A DNA stretch of 64,000 nt from Pseudogulbenkiania subflava DSM 22618 (GCF_900177275.1 NZ_FXAG01000004.1:186001-250000), one strand, 5' to 3'. Shown: positions 1 through 12,472, counted from the first letter of the stretch. Made by a program: numbers and translations. Notes: a model not told the origin generated them from the letters alone.

Positions 1-138
1 CGTGTCAGGGCCGCTGGCCAGTGCCGTGAAATAGCCCTGCACTTCGTCCGGGCGCATGGTGCTGCCGCTTTGCGACAGTGGGGTCAGCAGTTCTTCCAGA
101 CGGGCCAGGTCGGCGTCGGTGAATACGATGTCGCTCAT
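1..138 (-). CDS. UPF0149 / YecA-YgfB family protein, N-terminal part (runs off the window)
   Basis: The minus-strand frame starts at ATG 138 and is open to the window edge, giving 46 residues (MSDIVFTDADLARLEELL...). The pattern MRPDEVQGYFTALASGPD matches the conserved N-terminal block of the UPF0149 (YecA/YgfB) family, in which an acidic helix precedes an MxxxExxGFxxAL.SGP motif. A GAGGAA Shine-Dalgarno lies seven bases before the start. The family's function is poorly known; some members carry a C-terminal SEC-C zinc motif, which would be outside this window. The call rests on about 46 residues only. Confidence 0.65.
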   Translation of the reverse strand, partial: MSDIVFTDADLARLEELLTPLSQSGSTMRPDEVQGYFTALASGPDT

Positions 139-173
139 GATGATTCCTCGGGTTGTTTGCCGGGCATTGTAGC

Positions 174-196
174 GAAAAGCCCCGCTGGGCGGGGCA
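174..196 (-). terminator. Intrinsic terminator after the acyl-CoA synthetase
   Basis: Read on the minus strand, GCCCCGC-CCA-GCGGGGC (179-195) is a perfect 7-bp stem followed by TTTT. It lies about 210 bases past the synthetase stop and before the UPF0149 start, so it can separate the two minus-strand units. Bases 197-407 contain no gene I can support. Confidence 0.6.
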
Positions 197-407
197 CTTC
201 ACGGTAAGCGCTGGTCAAGGCATGACAAGCGGCGAACGCGGAGAGACGGCGGTTGTGCCAGGGCCGGCAGGGTGACGCAAGCCTGCCGGCACCGCTGTGC
301 TGCACGCTGTCCGGTACGCGACGGTCCTTTATCGCAAGACCCCGGATGCGCATACCATCCATCCGCCCCGAAACCTCCGCCGCCACGCCATGCCGAGGCA
401 GGCCGCC

Positions 408-2096
<1,689 letters not shown>

Positions 2097-2161
2097 GCTC
2101 TCTCCTCCTGTATCGCGGAACGCGGTGATTGATCTGCTTTTCTTCTGTGCGATAAGTTACT

Positions 2162-2177
2162 ATTACGTAAACGTAAT
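2162..2177. promoter_or_regulatory. LiuR-type operator in the acyl-CoA synthetase promoter
   Basis: ATTACGT-AA-ACGTAAT is a near-perfect palindrome with 7-bp arms, 66 bases upstream of the synthetase start. The same core TTACGTAAACGTAA occurs at 3054-3067 before liuA. In comparative studies MerR-family LiuR regulators bind palindromes of this ACGT type between widely spaced -35 and -10 elements. Only these two copies stand out in the liu region. Confidence 0.7.
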
Positions 2178-2248
2178 CACAAGACCGACCTGCAAGCGTG
2201 GAGAAAACGCTACAATCGCGACATGTGAGAATCGATCGCAGCAGGCTC

Positions 2249-2400
2249 GCGAGCCAAAGCAGGTTGAGTAGCGCCGGAGCACAGGAACCGGAATGTACAG
2301 GAGTACATGAGGATCATGGCTGAGCGAATTAGAAATTCGCACGCGCAGAGCCCCGCCGATACTCAAAATGGGCAGGCGCAGCAGCCTGATGCGATAGGTT
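2249..2400 (+). repeat. Dispersed structured repeat, copy A
   Basis: This stretch fills the space before liuR and is clearly related to 19201-19413 (copy B). Shared blocks in the same order are GCGAGCCAAAGCAGGTTGAG, CGGAGCACAGGAACCGGA, a small hairpin, ATGAGGAT, GCTGAG.GAATTA and a final GATAGGTT/AATAGGTT. The hairpin here is ATGTAC-AGGA-GTACAT (2293-2308). A second hairpin, GCGAATT-AGA-AATTCGC, follows. No ORF is supported. It ends just before the liuR ribosome-binding region. Confidence 0.75.
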
Positions 2401-2418
2401 CTAAGGACAGGGATCACC

Positions 2419-2826
2419 ATGACACAACAAGAGCTATTCTCCATCTCCGACCTGGCCCGCGACTTCGGCGTCACCCTGCGCACCATCCGCTTCTACGAGG
2501 AGCAGGGGTTGATCGAACCGGAGCGCGCCGGCCGCCAGCGCGTGTTCACCCGACGCGATCGCGCCCGTCTGAAGCTGATTCTACGCGGCAAGCGCATCGG
2601 GTTGTCGCTGCAGGAAATCCGCGAAATCCTCGACTTGTACGAACTGGCGAAAGATGAGGCGAGCCAGTCGCTCAAGCTGTTGCGGCTGTTGAGCGAACGC
2701 CGCCAGCAACTGGAAGAGCAGCGCGACGACATCGATGCAGTGCTGGCCGAGATCGACACGCTGGAAGCGCACTGCCGTACCGTGATCGACGAGATGACCG
2801 CCAAGTCCGACTCCGCCAACGGCTGA
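2419..2826 (+). CDS. liuR: MerR-family transcriptional regulator of the liu operon
   Basis: A 135-residue MerR-family protein. The N-terminal winged helix-turn-helix (about 7-45) holds the family signature RTIRFYEEQGLI; the second recognition segment runs to about 75. A C-terminal antiparallel coiled-coil dimerisation helix (about 80-125, rich in Leu, Glu and Gln) is followed by a short tail with one Cys. It lacks the metal-binding Cys pattern of CueR/ZntR types, as expected for LiuR. It lies directly upstream of liuA in the same direction, and two ACGT palindromes flank the locus. Assignment rests on family plus strong operon context. Confidence 0.88.
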   Translation: MTQQELFSISDLARDFGVTLRTIRFYEEQGLIEPERAGRQRVFTRRDRARLKLILRGKRIGLSLQEIREILDLYELAKDEASQSLKLLRLLSERRQQLEEQRDDIDAVLAEIDTLEAHCRTVIDEMTAKSDSANG

Positions 2827-2885
2827 ACCCAACCCCACCAAGCGGAGTTAGGCTGCGGACAAAGTACTCTGGTACGTGTTTACAG

Positions 2886-2904
2886 GACCCGGCAGAGCCG
2901 GGTC
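2886..2904 (+). terminator. Hairpin after liuR
   Basis: GACCCGGC-AGA-GCCGGGTC is a perfect 8-bp stem 60 bases after the liuR stop. There is no real T-run after it, so it may be a weak or factor-assisted terminator or only an mRNA end-stabiliser. The surrounding 2827-3125 intergenic stretch also holds a 13-bp direct repeat, AACCCCACCAAGC, at 2831-2843 and 3012-3024. Confidence 0.4.
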
Positions 2905-3046
2905 TCTCCACCTAAGCATTTGATTCCGCAGCCTCTCTATCTATCCCCAATCCCCCTGCCCTTGCCCTGTAAGGGGGCTCGCTACGCTCGATCGGGTTTG
3001 TCAGCAATCTGAACCCCACCAAGCTGGTTTTTTTTGCATTTTCATA

Positions 3047-3079
3047 TTGACGCTTACGTAAACGTAAACCAAAATAAAT
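3047..3079 (+). promoter_or_regulatory. liuA promoter with LiuR operator
   Basis: TTGACG (3047-3052) is a good -35 element. It is followed by the palindrome TTACGT-AA-ACGTAA (3054-3067) and then an A/T-rich -10 region (about 3072-3079), which gives a spacer of about 19 bp. A palindrome inside an overlong spacer is the hallmark of MerR-family promoters, where the regulator untwists DNA to activate. The liuA start codon is about 47 bases further on. Confidence 0.72.
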
Positions 3080-3125
3080 CGACGACATGGCCCTTGCGCC
3101 GAGAATGACAGAGGAGAAAACGATC

Positions 3126-4295
3126 ATGTTCACCAGCCTGCGTTTTGCTCATGGCGAGACTTATGAAATGTTGCGTGATTCGGTAAAGGCCTTCGCCGAC
3201 GCCGAGATCGCCCCGCGCGCCGCCGACATCGACCGCGACAACCTGTTCCCGGCCGACCTGTGGAAGAAGTTCGGCGACCTGGGCCTGCTTGGTATCACCG
3301 TAGAAGAAGAATACGGTGGCAGCAACATGGGGTACCTCGCGCACATGATCGCGATGGAGGAAATCTCGCGCGCCAGCGCCTCGGTCGCCCTCTCCTACGG
3401 CGCCCACTCCAACCTGTGCGTCAACCAGATCCGCAAGAACGGCAACGCAGACCAGAAACGCCGTTACCTGCCCAAGCTGATCTCCGGCGAGCATGTCGGT
3501 GCCTTGGCGATGTCCGAACCCAACGCCGGTTCCGACGTGGTGAGCATGAAGCTGCGCGCCGACAAGAAGGGCGACCGCTACGTGCTCAACGGCAGCAAGA
3601 TGTGGATCACCAACGGCGGCGATGCCGACACCCTGGTGGTGTACGCCAAGACCGACGTCAACGCCGGCCCCAAGGGCATCACCGCCTTCATCGTCGAGAA
3701 GGGCTTCGCCGGCTTCACGCACGGCAGCAAGCTCGACAAGCTCGGCATGCGCGGTTCCAACACCTACCCGATCTTCTTCGACGACTGCGAAGTGCCGGCT
3801 GAGAACATCCTCGGCAAGGAGGGCGAAGGCGTGAAGGTGCTGATGAGCGGGCTGGACTTCGAGCGCGCCGTGCTGGCGGCGGGCCCCTTGGGCATCATGC
3901 AGGCGTGCATGGACGTGGTGGTGCCGTACCTGAACGACCGCCAGCAGTTCGGCCAGGCCATCGGCGACTTCCAGCTGATGCAGGGCAAGCTTGCCGACAT
4001 GTACGTCAAGCTGTCGGCCAGCCGTGCCTACGTCTATGCCGTGGGCCAGGCGCTGGACCGCGGCGAATCCGGCCGCCAGACCCGCAAGGATGCGGCAGGA
4101 GCGATCCTCTACGCCGCCGAGAACGCCACGCAGATGGCGCTCGATGCCATCCAGTGCCTGGGCGGCAACGGCTATATCAACGAATATCCCACCGGCCGCC
4201 TGCTGCGCGACGCCAAGCTGTACGAGATCGGCGCCGGCACCAGCGAAATCCGCCGCTGGCTGATCGGCCGCGAGCTGATGGCCGAAACGAGGTAA
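3126..4295 (+). CDS. liuA: Isovaleryl-CoA dehydrogenase
   Basis: A 389-residue acyl-CoA dehydrogenase that oxidises isovaleryl-CoA to 3-methylcrotonyl-CoA with FAD, passing electrons to ETF. The N-terminal helical domain is followed by the substrate/FAD motif SEPNAGSD (about 130-137), then the C-terminal domain with LGGNGY and the GAGTSEIRR end block. The motif [10 protein letters not shown] (Glu about 246) matches the catalytic-Glu position that distinguishes isovaleryl-CoA dehydrogenases from other family members. I chose ATG 3126 (MFTSLRF) rather than the in-frame start 39 bases earlier, because family proteins begin here and a GAGGAG site precedes it. It is the first gene of liuABCDE-aacS. 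Confidence 0.95.
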   Translation: MFTSLRFAHGETYEMLRDSVKAFADAEIAPRAADIDRDNLFPADLWKKFGDLGLLGITVEEEYGGSNMGYLAHMIAMEEISRASASVALSYGAHSNLCVNQIRKNGNADQKRRYLPKLISGEHVGALAMSEPNAGSDVVSMKLRADKKGDRYVLNGSKMWITNGGDADTLVVYAKTDVNAGPKGITAFIVEKGFAGFTHGSKLDKLGMRGSNTYPIFFDDCEVPAENILGKEGEGVKVLMSGLDFERAVLAAGPLGIMQACMDVVVPYLNDRQQFGQAIGDFQLMQGKLADMYVKLSASRAYVYAVGQALDRGESGRQTRKDAAGAILYAAENATQMALDAIQCLGGNGYINEYPTGRLLRDAKLYEIGAGTSEIRRWLIGRELMAETR

Positions 4296-4298
4296 GCC

Positions 4299-5897
4299 AT
4301 GCCGACACTCGAATCCAAGCTGTCGCCGCGCGCGGCGGAGTTCCAGGCCAACGCCGACAAGATGCGCGCGCTGGTGGCGGACCTGAAGGAAAAAGTGGCC
4401 AAAGCCGCGCTGGGCGGGGGCGACGCCGCCCGCGCCAAGCACGTGGCGCGCGGCAAGCTGCTGCCGCGCGAGCGTATCGATCTCTTGCTCGATCCGGGCG
4501 CGCCCTTCCTCGAGCTGTCGCAGCTCGCCGCCTTCGGCATGTACCACGACGGTGCCCCCGGCGCCGGCGTGGTGGCAGGCATCGGCCGCGTGGCGGGGGT
4601 GGAGTGCATGATCGTGGCCAACGACGCCACGGTGAAGGGCGGCACCTACTACCCGATGACGGTGAAGAAACACCTGCGCGCCCAGGAAATCGCCCGCGAG
4701 AACCGCCTGCCCTGCCTCTATCTGGTGGACTCCGGCGGTGCCTTCCTGCCCCTGCAGGATGAGGTGTTCCCCGACCGCGAGCACTTCGGCCGCATCTTCT
4801 ATAACCAGGCCCAGCTCTCCGCCGCCGGCATCCCGCAGATCGCCGTGGTGATGGGCTCGTGCACCGCCGGCGGCGCCTACGTGCCGGCGATGAGCGACGA
4901 GACCATCATCGTCAAGGAACAGGGCACCATCTTCCTCGGCGGCCCGCCCTTGGTGCGCGCCGCCACCGGCGAGGTGGTCGACGCCGAGGGACTGGGCGGC
5001 GGCGACGTGCATACCCGCATCTCCGGCGTGGCCGACCATCTGGCACAGAACGACGCGCACTCACTCTCGATCGCCCGGCGCATCGTGGCCGACCTCAACT
5101 GGAAGAAGCAGGGCGAACTGGACCGCGCCGAACCCACGCCGCCGCGTTACGCTGCGGAGGAAATCTACGGCGTGATCCCGGTCGATCCGAAGAAGCCGTT
5201 CGACGTGCGCGAGATCATCGCGCGACTGGTGGACGACTCGGACTTCGACGAGTTCAAGCAGAATTACGGCACCACGCTCGTCACCGGCTTCGCGCGGCTG
5301 AACGGCTACCGTGTCGGCATCATTGCCAACAACGGCATCCTGTTCTCCGAGTCCGCACTCAAGGGCGCCCACTTCGTCGAGCTGTGCTGCCAGCGCGGCA
5401 TCCCGCTGATCTTCCTGCAGAACATCACCGGCTTCATGGTGGGCAAGAAGTACGAGAACGGCGGCATCGCCAAAGACGGCGCCAAGCTGGTGACGGCAGT
5501 GGCTTGCGCCAGCGTGCCCAAGTTCACCGTGCTGATTGGCGGCAGCTTCGGCGCCGGCAACTACGGCATGTGCGGCCGCGCCTACTCGCCGCGTTTCCTG
5601 TGGATGTGGCCGAACAGCCGCATCTCGGTGATGGGCGGCGAACAGGCAGCCGGCGTGCTGGCGCAGGTCAAGCGCGACCAGTTGGGCGACGCCTGGTCGG
5701 CCGAAGAGGAAGAGGCGTTCAAGGCGCCGATCCGCTCGCAGTATGAACACCAGGGCCACCCCTACTACGCCAGTGCGCGGCTGTGGGACGACGGCGTGAT
5801 CGACCCGGCGCAGACGCGCGAGGTGCTGAGCCTGGCGCTGGAAGCCACCCTGTCGGCACCGATCGAGAAGACGCGCTTCGGCGTGTTCCGGATGTGA
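4299..5897 (+). CDS. liuB: 3-methylcrotonyl-CoA carboxylase, carboxyltransferase (beta) subunit
   Basis: A 532-residue biotin-dependent carboxyltransferase that moves CO2 from carboxybiotin on LiuD to 3-methylcrotonyl-CoA. It has the two crotonase-like halves of the acetyl-CoA carboxyltransferase fold. [15 protein letters not shown] and FLGGPPLV in the N-half and [16 protein letters not shown] in the C-half are the typical acyl-CoA and biotin pocket signatures. Length is normal. It starts three bases after the liuA stop, so translation is probably coupled. Together with liuD it forms the MCC holoenzyme. Confidence 0.95.
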   Translation: MPTLESKLSPRAAEFQANADKMRALVADLKEKVAKAALGGGDAARAKHVARGKLLPRERIDLLLDPGAPFLELSQLAAFGMYHDGAPGAGVVAGIGRVAGVECMIVANDATVKGGTYYPMTVKKHLRAQEIARENRLPCLYLVDSGGAFLPLQDEVFPDREHFGRIFYNQAQLSAAGIPQIAVVMGSCTAGGAYVPAMSDETIIVKEQGTIFLGGPPLVRAATGEVVDAEGLGGGDVHTRISGVADHLAQNDAHSLSIARRIVADLNWKKQGELDRAEPTPPRYAAEEIYGVIPVDPKKPFDVREIIARLVDDSDFDEFKQNYGTTLVTGFARLNGYRVGIIANNGILFSESALKGAHFVELCCQRGIPLIFLQNITGFMVGKKYENGGIAKDGAKLVTAVACASVPKFTVLIGGSFGAGNYGMCGRAYSPRFLWMWPNSRISVMGGEQAAGVLAQVKRDQLGDAWSAEEEEAFKAPIRSQYEHQGHPYYASARLWDDGVIDPAQTREVLSLALEATLSAPIEKTRFGVFRM

Positions 5898-5905
5898 GGT
5901 CTGTG

Positions 5906-6697
5906 ATGAGCTATACCACCCTGGAAATCGAACGCGCCGGGTACCTCGCCACGGTGTGGATGAACCGGCCCGAGCTGCACAACGCCATGAACGAGGTGCT
6001 GATCGCCGAGCTGACGCGGGCCTTCGTCGAATTGAACGAGGACGCCGGCGTGCGCGTGATCGTGCTGGCCGGACGCGGCAAGAGCTTCTCGGCCGGGGCC
6101 GACCTCGACTGGATGCGCCGCGCCGCGGGCTACAGCGAGGCGCAGAACCTGGACGATGCCAACCGGCTGGCCGCCATGCTCAAGGGCATCTACCGCAGCA
6201 AGAAGCCTGTCATCGCCCGCATCCACGGCGCGGCAATGGCCGGCGGCACCGGGCTCACTGCGGTATGCGACGTGGCGATCGCCACCGACGCCGCAAAGTT
6301 CGCCCTGACCGAAGTGCGGCTGGGGCTGATCCCGGCCACCATCGGCCCCTACGTCGCCGACGCCATCGGCTGGCGCCAGGCGCGGCGCTACTTCCTCAGC
6401 GCCGAGCGCATCGACGCCGCCACCGCGCTGAAGATCGGCCTCGTGCACGAAGTCGTCGCCGCCGACGAACTGGACGCCCGCGTCGCGGCGGTGGCCGCCG
6501 AGTTCGCCAAGGGCGGACCGCAGGCCCTGGCCGCCGCCAAGGACCTGCTGGGGCTGCTGCGCGACGGCTCGCCGCTCGACGACGTGCTGCTGGACGACAC
6601 CGCCCAACGCATCGCCGCCATTCGCGTCGGCGCCGAGGCTCGCGAAGGGTTGGCGTCGTTCTTCGACAAGCGCCCGCCGGCGTGGGCGAAGGACTGA
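5906..6697 (+). CDS. liuC: Methylglutaconyl-CoA hydratase
   Basis: A 263-residue enoyl-CoA hydratase/isomerase-family protein. It hydrates 3-methylglutaconyl-CoA to HMG-CoA, the step between MCC and HMG-CoA lyase. The oxyanion-hole segments GRGKSFSAGADLDWM (about 62-76) and HGAAMAGGTGLTAVCD (about 105-120) are intact. I use ATG 5906 (MSYTTLEIERAG), eight bases after liuB, because upstream in-frame codons overlap the end of liuB and are not conserved-looking. Its position between liuB and liuD supports the specific assignment. Confidence 0.92.
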   Translation: MSYTTLEIERAGYLATVWMNRPELHNAMNEVLIAELTRAFVELNEDAGVRVIVLAGRGKSFSAGADLDWMRRAAGYSEAQNLDDANRLAAMLKGIYRSKKPVIARIHGAAMAGGTGLTAVCDVAIATDAAKFALTEVRLGLIPATIGPYVADAIGWRQARRYFLSAERIDAATALKIGLVHEVVAADELDARVAAVAAEFAKGGPQALAAAKDLLGLLRDGSPLDDVLLDDTAQRIAAIRVGAEAREGLASFFDKRPPAWAKD

Positions 6698-6815
6698 GAT
6701 GCACACCTACCCGATGCCCAGCGCCTTTGCCACGCCGCCTTCGGCCAACCTTGCCGACAGCCACCCAGCCATTGCTCCGGAGACGGCGAAAACAGAAACA
6801 GGGAAGCGCCCCACC

Positions 6816-8783
6816 ATGTTCAACAAGATCCTGATTGCCAACCGCGGTGAGATTGCCTGCCGCGTGATCAAGACCGCGCGCGCCATGGGCATCCGCACCG
6901 TGGCGGTGTATTCCGATGCCGACGCCGACGCCCGTTTCGTCAAGCTGGCCGATGAGGCTTACCGTCTGGGCCCTGCGCCGGCGGCCGAGTCCTATCTGAA
7001 AGCCGAGCTGATCCTCGACATCGCCAGGCAGAGCGGCGCCCAGGGCATCCACCCCGGCTACGGCTTTCTGTCCGAGAACGAGGACTTCGCCGCCGCCTGC
7101 GAGGCCGCCGGCATCGCCTTCATTGGCCCGCCGGCTTCGGCCATCGCGGCGATGGGCAGCAAGTCCGCCGCCAAGGCGCTGATGGAAAAGGCCAAGGTGC
7201 CGCTGGTGCCGGGCTATCACGGCAACAACCAGGAGCCGGACTTCCTCAAGAGCCAAGCCGACATCATCGGCTACCCGGTACTGATCAAGGCCAGCGCCGG
7301 CGGCGGCGGCAAAGGCATGCGCATCGTCGAGAAATCCGATGACTTCCTCGCCGCGCTCGCCTCCTGCCAACGCGAAGCACGCGCCAGCTTCGGCGACGAC
7401 AAGGTGCTGGTGGAGAAGTACCTGACCCGCCCGCGCCACGTCGAGATCCAGGTCTTCGCCGACAGCCAGGGCGACTGCGTCTACCTGTTCGAGCGCGACT
7501 GCTCGGTACAGCGCCGCCACCAGAAAGTGCTGGAGGAAGCTCCCGCTCCGCACCTGCCGGCGGAAACCCGTAAAGCCATGGGCGAGGCCGCCGTCGCCGC
7601 CGCTCGCGCCGTGGGCTACGTCGGCGCCGGCACGGTCGAGTTCATCATGGACGTGGACTCAGGCCAGTTCTACTTCATGGAAATGAACACCCGCCTGCAG
7701 GTGGAACACCCAGTCACCGAGATGATTACCGGTCAGGATCTGGTGGCGTGGCAGCTCAAGGTGGCCTCGGGTCAGCCCTTGCCACTAAGCCAGGACAAGC
7801 TGGCGATCCGCGGCCACAGCATCGAGGCGCGCATCTACGCCGAAGACCCGGACAAGGGCTTCCTGCCGGCCACCGGCACCCTGGTGCACTTGCAGCCGCC
7901 AGCGGAGAACACCCAGGTGCGCGTCGATACCGGCGTGCTGCAGGGCGATACCATCAGCCCGTTCTACGACCCGATGATCGCCAAGCTGATCGTCTGGGGC
8001 GAGACGCGCGAAGCCGCACTGCAGCAGCTCGACGCCGCGCTGGCGGCGTACCAGGTGGCGGGCGTCACGACCAACATCCGTTTCCTGCGCCGCATCGTCG
8101 CCAACCCGGCGTTTGCCAGCGGTGACGTCGATACCGGCCTGATCGCCCGCTACCAGGACAGCCTGCTGCCGCCCGCGGCGGCACCGAGCAGCGAACAACT
8201 GGCCTTGCTGGCACTGGGCGAAGTGCTCGCCACGCAGGCCGACGACCGCCACGCCTTCGGCGCGCTGGCCGGCTGGCGCCTGAATGGCACGTTGAAGCGC
8301 CGCGTGGCCTTCCAGCATGGCGAGACCCGCCACGAGGTCATGGCGAGCTATCTGGGCGACGGCTTCGCGCTGGAGATCGGCGGCGAAACGATCCAGGCCA
8401 GCGCTCGCCTCGAGCAGAACCGCCTCGCGGCCACGCTGGGCGACAAGCAGCTCGACGCCACCCTGGTGCGCCACGGTCTGCAGCGCGTGCTGTTCGCCGC
8501 AGGCGAGCGCCTGGCACTCGACTATGTCGACCCCTACGCCTACCAGGAAGCCGGCGTGCACGGCGAAACCCACCTCAAGGCGCCGATGCCGGGCCGCGTG
8601 GTGGCGCTGTTGGCCGAAGAGGGGAAGGCGATCGCCAAAGGGGAACCGCTGCTGATCCTGGAAGCGATGAAGATGGAGCACACCATCACCGCGCCGGCGG
8701 ACGGCAAGGTGCTGGCGTTCTACTTCGCCGCCGGCGAACAGGTCAAGGACGGCGACGAGCTGGTGGATTTCGAGGCGGAGTGA
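6816..8783 (+). CDS. liuD: 3-methylcrotonyl-CoA carboxylase, biotin carboxylase/BCCP (alpha) subunit
   Basis: A 655-residue subunit that carboxylates biotin with ATP and bicarbonate. The biotin carboxylase domain (1-about 445) starts MFNKILIANRGEIACRV and holds the ATP-grasp loop KASAGGGGKGMR and the EMNTRLQVEHPVTE catalytic block. A BT-type linker region follows, then a C-terminal biotinyl domain with EAMKMEH, the biotinylated Lys being about residue 619. An in-frame ATG at 6699, four bases after liuC and with its own AAGGA, would add 39 residues of low-complexity sequence. I prefer 6816, which has GGGAAG upstream and matches the family start, but the upstream start cannot be excluded. Confidence 0.93.
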   Translation: MFNKILIANRGEIACRVIKTARAMGIRTVAVYSDADADARFVKLADEAYRLGPAPAAESYLKAELILDIARQSGAQGIHPGYGFLSENEDFAAACEAAGIAFIGPPASAIAAMGSKSAAKALMEKAKVPLVPGYHGNNQEPDFLKSQADIIGYPVLIKASAGGGGKGMRIVEKSDDFLAALASCQREARASFGDDKVLVEKYLTRPRHVEIQVFADSQGDCVYLFERDCSVQRRHQKVLEEAPAPHLPAETRKAMGEAAVAAARAVGYVGAGTVEFIMDVDSGQFYFMEMNTRLQVEHPVTEMITGQDLVAWQLKVASGQPLPLSQDKLAIRGHSIEARIYAEDPDKGFLPATGTLVHLQPPAENTQVRVDTGVLQGDTISPFYDPMIAKLIVWGETREAALQQLDAALAAYQVAGVTTNIRFLRRIVANPAFASGDVDTGLIARYQDSLLPPAAAPSSEQLALLALGEVLATQADDRHAFGALAGWRLNGTLKRRVAFQHGETRHEVMASYLGDGFALEIGGETIQASARLEQNRLAATLGDKQLDATLVRHGLQRVLFAAGERLALDYVDPYAYQEAGVHGETHLKAPMPGRVVALLAEEGKAIAKGEPLLILEAMKMEHTITAPADGKVLAFYFAAGEQVKDGDELVDFEAE

Positions 8784-8795
8784 GGGCATGAGCCT

Positions 8796-8812
8796 CCATG
8801 CCAAAGGCATGG
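8796..8812 (+). other. Intercistronic hairpin between liuD and the liuE fusion
   Basis: CCATGCC-AAA-GGCATGG is a perfect 7-bp stem in the 60-base gap. There is no T-run, so it is more likely an mRNA-stability or processing structure than a terminator. Confidence 0.4.
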
Positions 8813-8843
8813 CAGCTCGGCCCAACCCTCACGGAGAATGGAC

Positions 8844-10295
8844 ATGACACCCCAGATCGTCGACCACCCCGGCATCACCCTCGCCGGCTTCGCCATCCGC
8901 ACCAGCCTGCAGGAGCAGGCCAACCTGCGCGACATCCCGGCGTTCTGGCAGCGCTACGCCCAGAGCTTGCGCGCACCGTTGCTGGCGTCGCTCGGCCTGC
9001 CGCACGCCGTGGAATACGGTGTCGTGCGCAGCTTCGATCCGGCCAGCGGCACCTTCGACTACCTGATCGGTATCGAATGCCAGAACTCGCCGCAACTGCC
9101 CGCGGGCGCCGGCCTCCATACCATCGCCCCGGCCCGCTACGCCGTGTTCACCACGCCACCGGCCGACAACGACGAGGCCTTCTCTCGCGCCATCGTCGCC
9201 ACCTGGCAGGTGGCCGACCAGGACTGGCTACCCACGGCCCCCTGGCAGCATGCCGGCAGCGAGTCGTTCGAACGCTACGACGGCCGCAGCAGCCCCGGCC
9301 ACGCGGGGCGCCAGATGGAAATTTACCTGCCGGTCGTCCCGCGCTGGCCGTCTTTTTACCCGGCACCCGCGACGGCAGGTGCCTCACTGGATAGCGACGC
9401 CATGAAACACATCAAGATCGTCGAAGTCGGCCCGCGCGACGGGCTGCAGAACGAGAAGCAGCCGGTCGCGCTGGCGACCAAGCTGGAACTGATCAAAAGG
9501 CTGCGCGACGCCGGCCTAACCACCATCGAAGCCGGCGCCTTCGTGTCGCCCAAGTGGGTGCCGCAGATGGCCGACTCGGCCGAGGTGCTCAAGGCGCTCG
9601 ACCTGTCCGGGCCGGTCAACTACCCGGTGCTGGTGCCCAACGAGCAAGGGCTGGACGCCGCGCTGGCCTGCGGCGTCAGGGAGATCGCCATATTCGGCGC
9701 CGCCAGCGAGAGCTTCAGCCGCAAGAACATCAACGCCAGCATCGCCGAGAGCCTGCAACGCTTCGAAAGCGTGATGGCACGCGCCGCTTCGGCCAACCTT
9801 CGCGTGCGAGGCTACGTCTCGTGCGTGGTAGGCTGCCCCTACGAGGGCAGGATCGCGCCACAGCAAGTCGCCATGGTGGCCAAGGCGCTGTACGACATGG
9901 GCTGCTACGAGATTTCGCTGGGCGACACCATCGGCGTGGGCACCCCCAACACGGTGCTGGCGATGCTGGAAGCCGTCAGCAAGGTTGTGCCAACAGAACG
10001 GCTTGCCGGGCATTTTCACGACACCTACGGCATGGCAATCGCCAATATTCATGCCGCCATCGGCGCCGGAATCGGCACATTCGACTCATCGGTTGCAGGT
10101 TTGGGTGGCTGCCCGTATGCTCGGGGAGCCTCGGGCAACGTGGCCACCGAAGACGTGGTCTACCTGCTGCACGGCCTCGGCTACGAGACCGGCATCGACC
10201 TGCCGCAGCTGGTGGCGACGGCCCGTTTCATTTCCGGCGAATTGGGCAGGGAAGTCGGTTCGAGCGTGGGCAAGGCCTTGACCTTGCCCGAATGA
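8844..10295 (+). CDS. liuE: Hydroxymethylglutaryl-CoA lyase with an N-terminal GyrI-like effector-binding domain
   Basis: One continuous 483-residue frame. Residues 1 to about 165 look like the GyrI-like/Cass2 effector-binding fold of AraC-type activators (FSRAIVATWQ...DWLP...ESFERYDG...MEIYLPV). After a linker of about 20 residues, residues 187-483 are a complete HMG-CoA lyase that splits HMG-CoA to acetyl-CoA and acetoacetate: EVGPRDGLQNEKQ, HDTYGMA and the active-site loop GLGGCPYARGASGN. Ordinary LiuE is about 300 residues and would start at Met187 (base 9402). The start at 8844 has GGAG upstream; Met187 has only a weak GGA about ten bases away. The fusion is seen in sequence; whether one protein, two, or an internal start is used is open. 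Confidence 0.85.
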   Translation: MTPQIVDHPGITLAGFAIRTSLQEQANLRDIPAFWQRYAQSLRAPLLASLGLPHAVEYGVVRSFDPASGTFDYLIGIECQNSPQLPAGAGLHTIAPARYAVFTTPPADNDEAFSRAIVATWQVADQDWLPTAPWQHAGSESFERYDGRSSPGHAGRQMEIYLPVVPRWPSFYPAPATAGASLDSDAMKHIKIVEVGPRDGLQNEKQPVALATKLELIKRLRDAGLTTIEAGAFVSPKWVPQMADSAEVLKALDLSGPVNYPVLVPNEQGLDAALACGVREIAIFGAASESFSRKNINASIAESLQRFESVMARAASANLRVRGYVSCVVGCPYEGRIAPQQVAMVAKALYDMGCYEISLGDTIGVGTPNTVLAMLEAVSKVVPTERLAGHFHDTYGMAIANIHAAIGAGIGTFDSSVAGLGGCPYARGASGNVATEDVVYLLHGLGYETGIDLPQLVATARFISGELGREVGSSVGKALTLPE

Positions 10296-10398
10296 CAGCA
10301 ATCGTCTGCGTTGTCGCCCGCCTCCGCTGACACTGCAGCTTAAAGATAACAATCCACGGCCGCCGGCACCGCCGGCGCGTCGGGCTAGAGGAGAAACC

Positions 10399-12360
<1,962 letters not shown>

Positions 12361-12437
12361 TCTCCCTCGCACCGGGCCGCAAGCCGGCCCGTCAGCCGAG
12401 CTAGGCCGCAACCGCTTGGTCGCGGCTACGGATCAAG

Positions 12438-12472
12438 AATGGCTGCCCTCACCGCGAGAGGCAGCCATTTTT
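12438..12472 (+). terminator. Intrinsic terminator of the liu-aacS operon
   Basis: AATGGCTGCC (12438-12447) pairs with GGCAGCCATT (12460-12469) around a 12-base loop and runs into a TTTTT tract. It is the only strong terminator after aacS. The rest of 12361-12660 shows nothing else convincing apart from the promoter space of the next gene. Confidence 0.8.

Noticed and set aside
2293-2308. GGA in the loop of the copy A hairpin as a CsrA/RsmA-type site
   Set aside because: Copy B has ATGTA in the same loop, so a GGA-based sponge RNA is not supported by the second copy.
3054-5060. 668-codon minus-strand frame opposite liuA and liuB
   Set aside because: A high-G+C shadow frame; both strands cannot be coding here and liuA/liuB are clear homologues.
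6699-6815. 39-codon N-terminal extension of LiuD
   Set aside because: It is possible (AAGGA before ATG 6699) but low-complexity and absent from the family; kept only as an alternative start.
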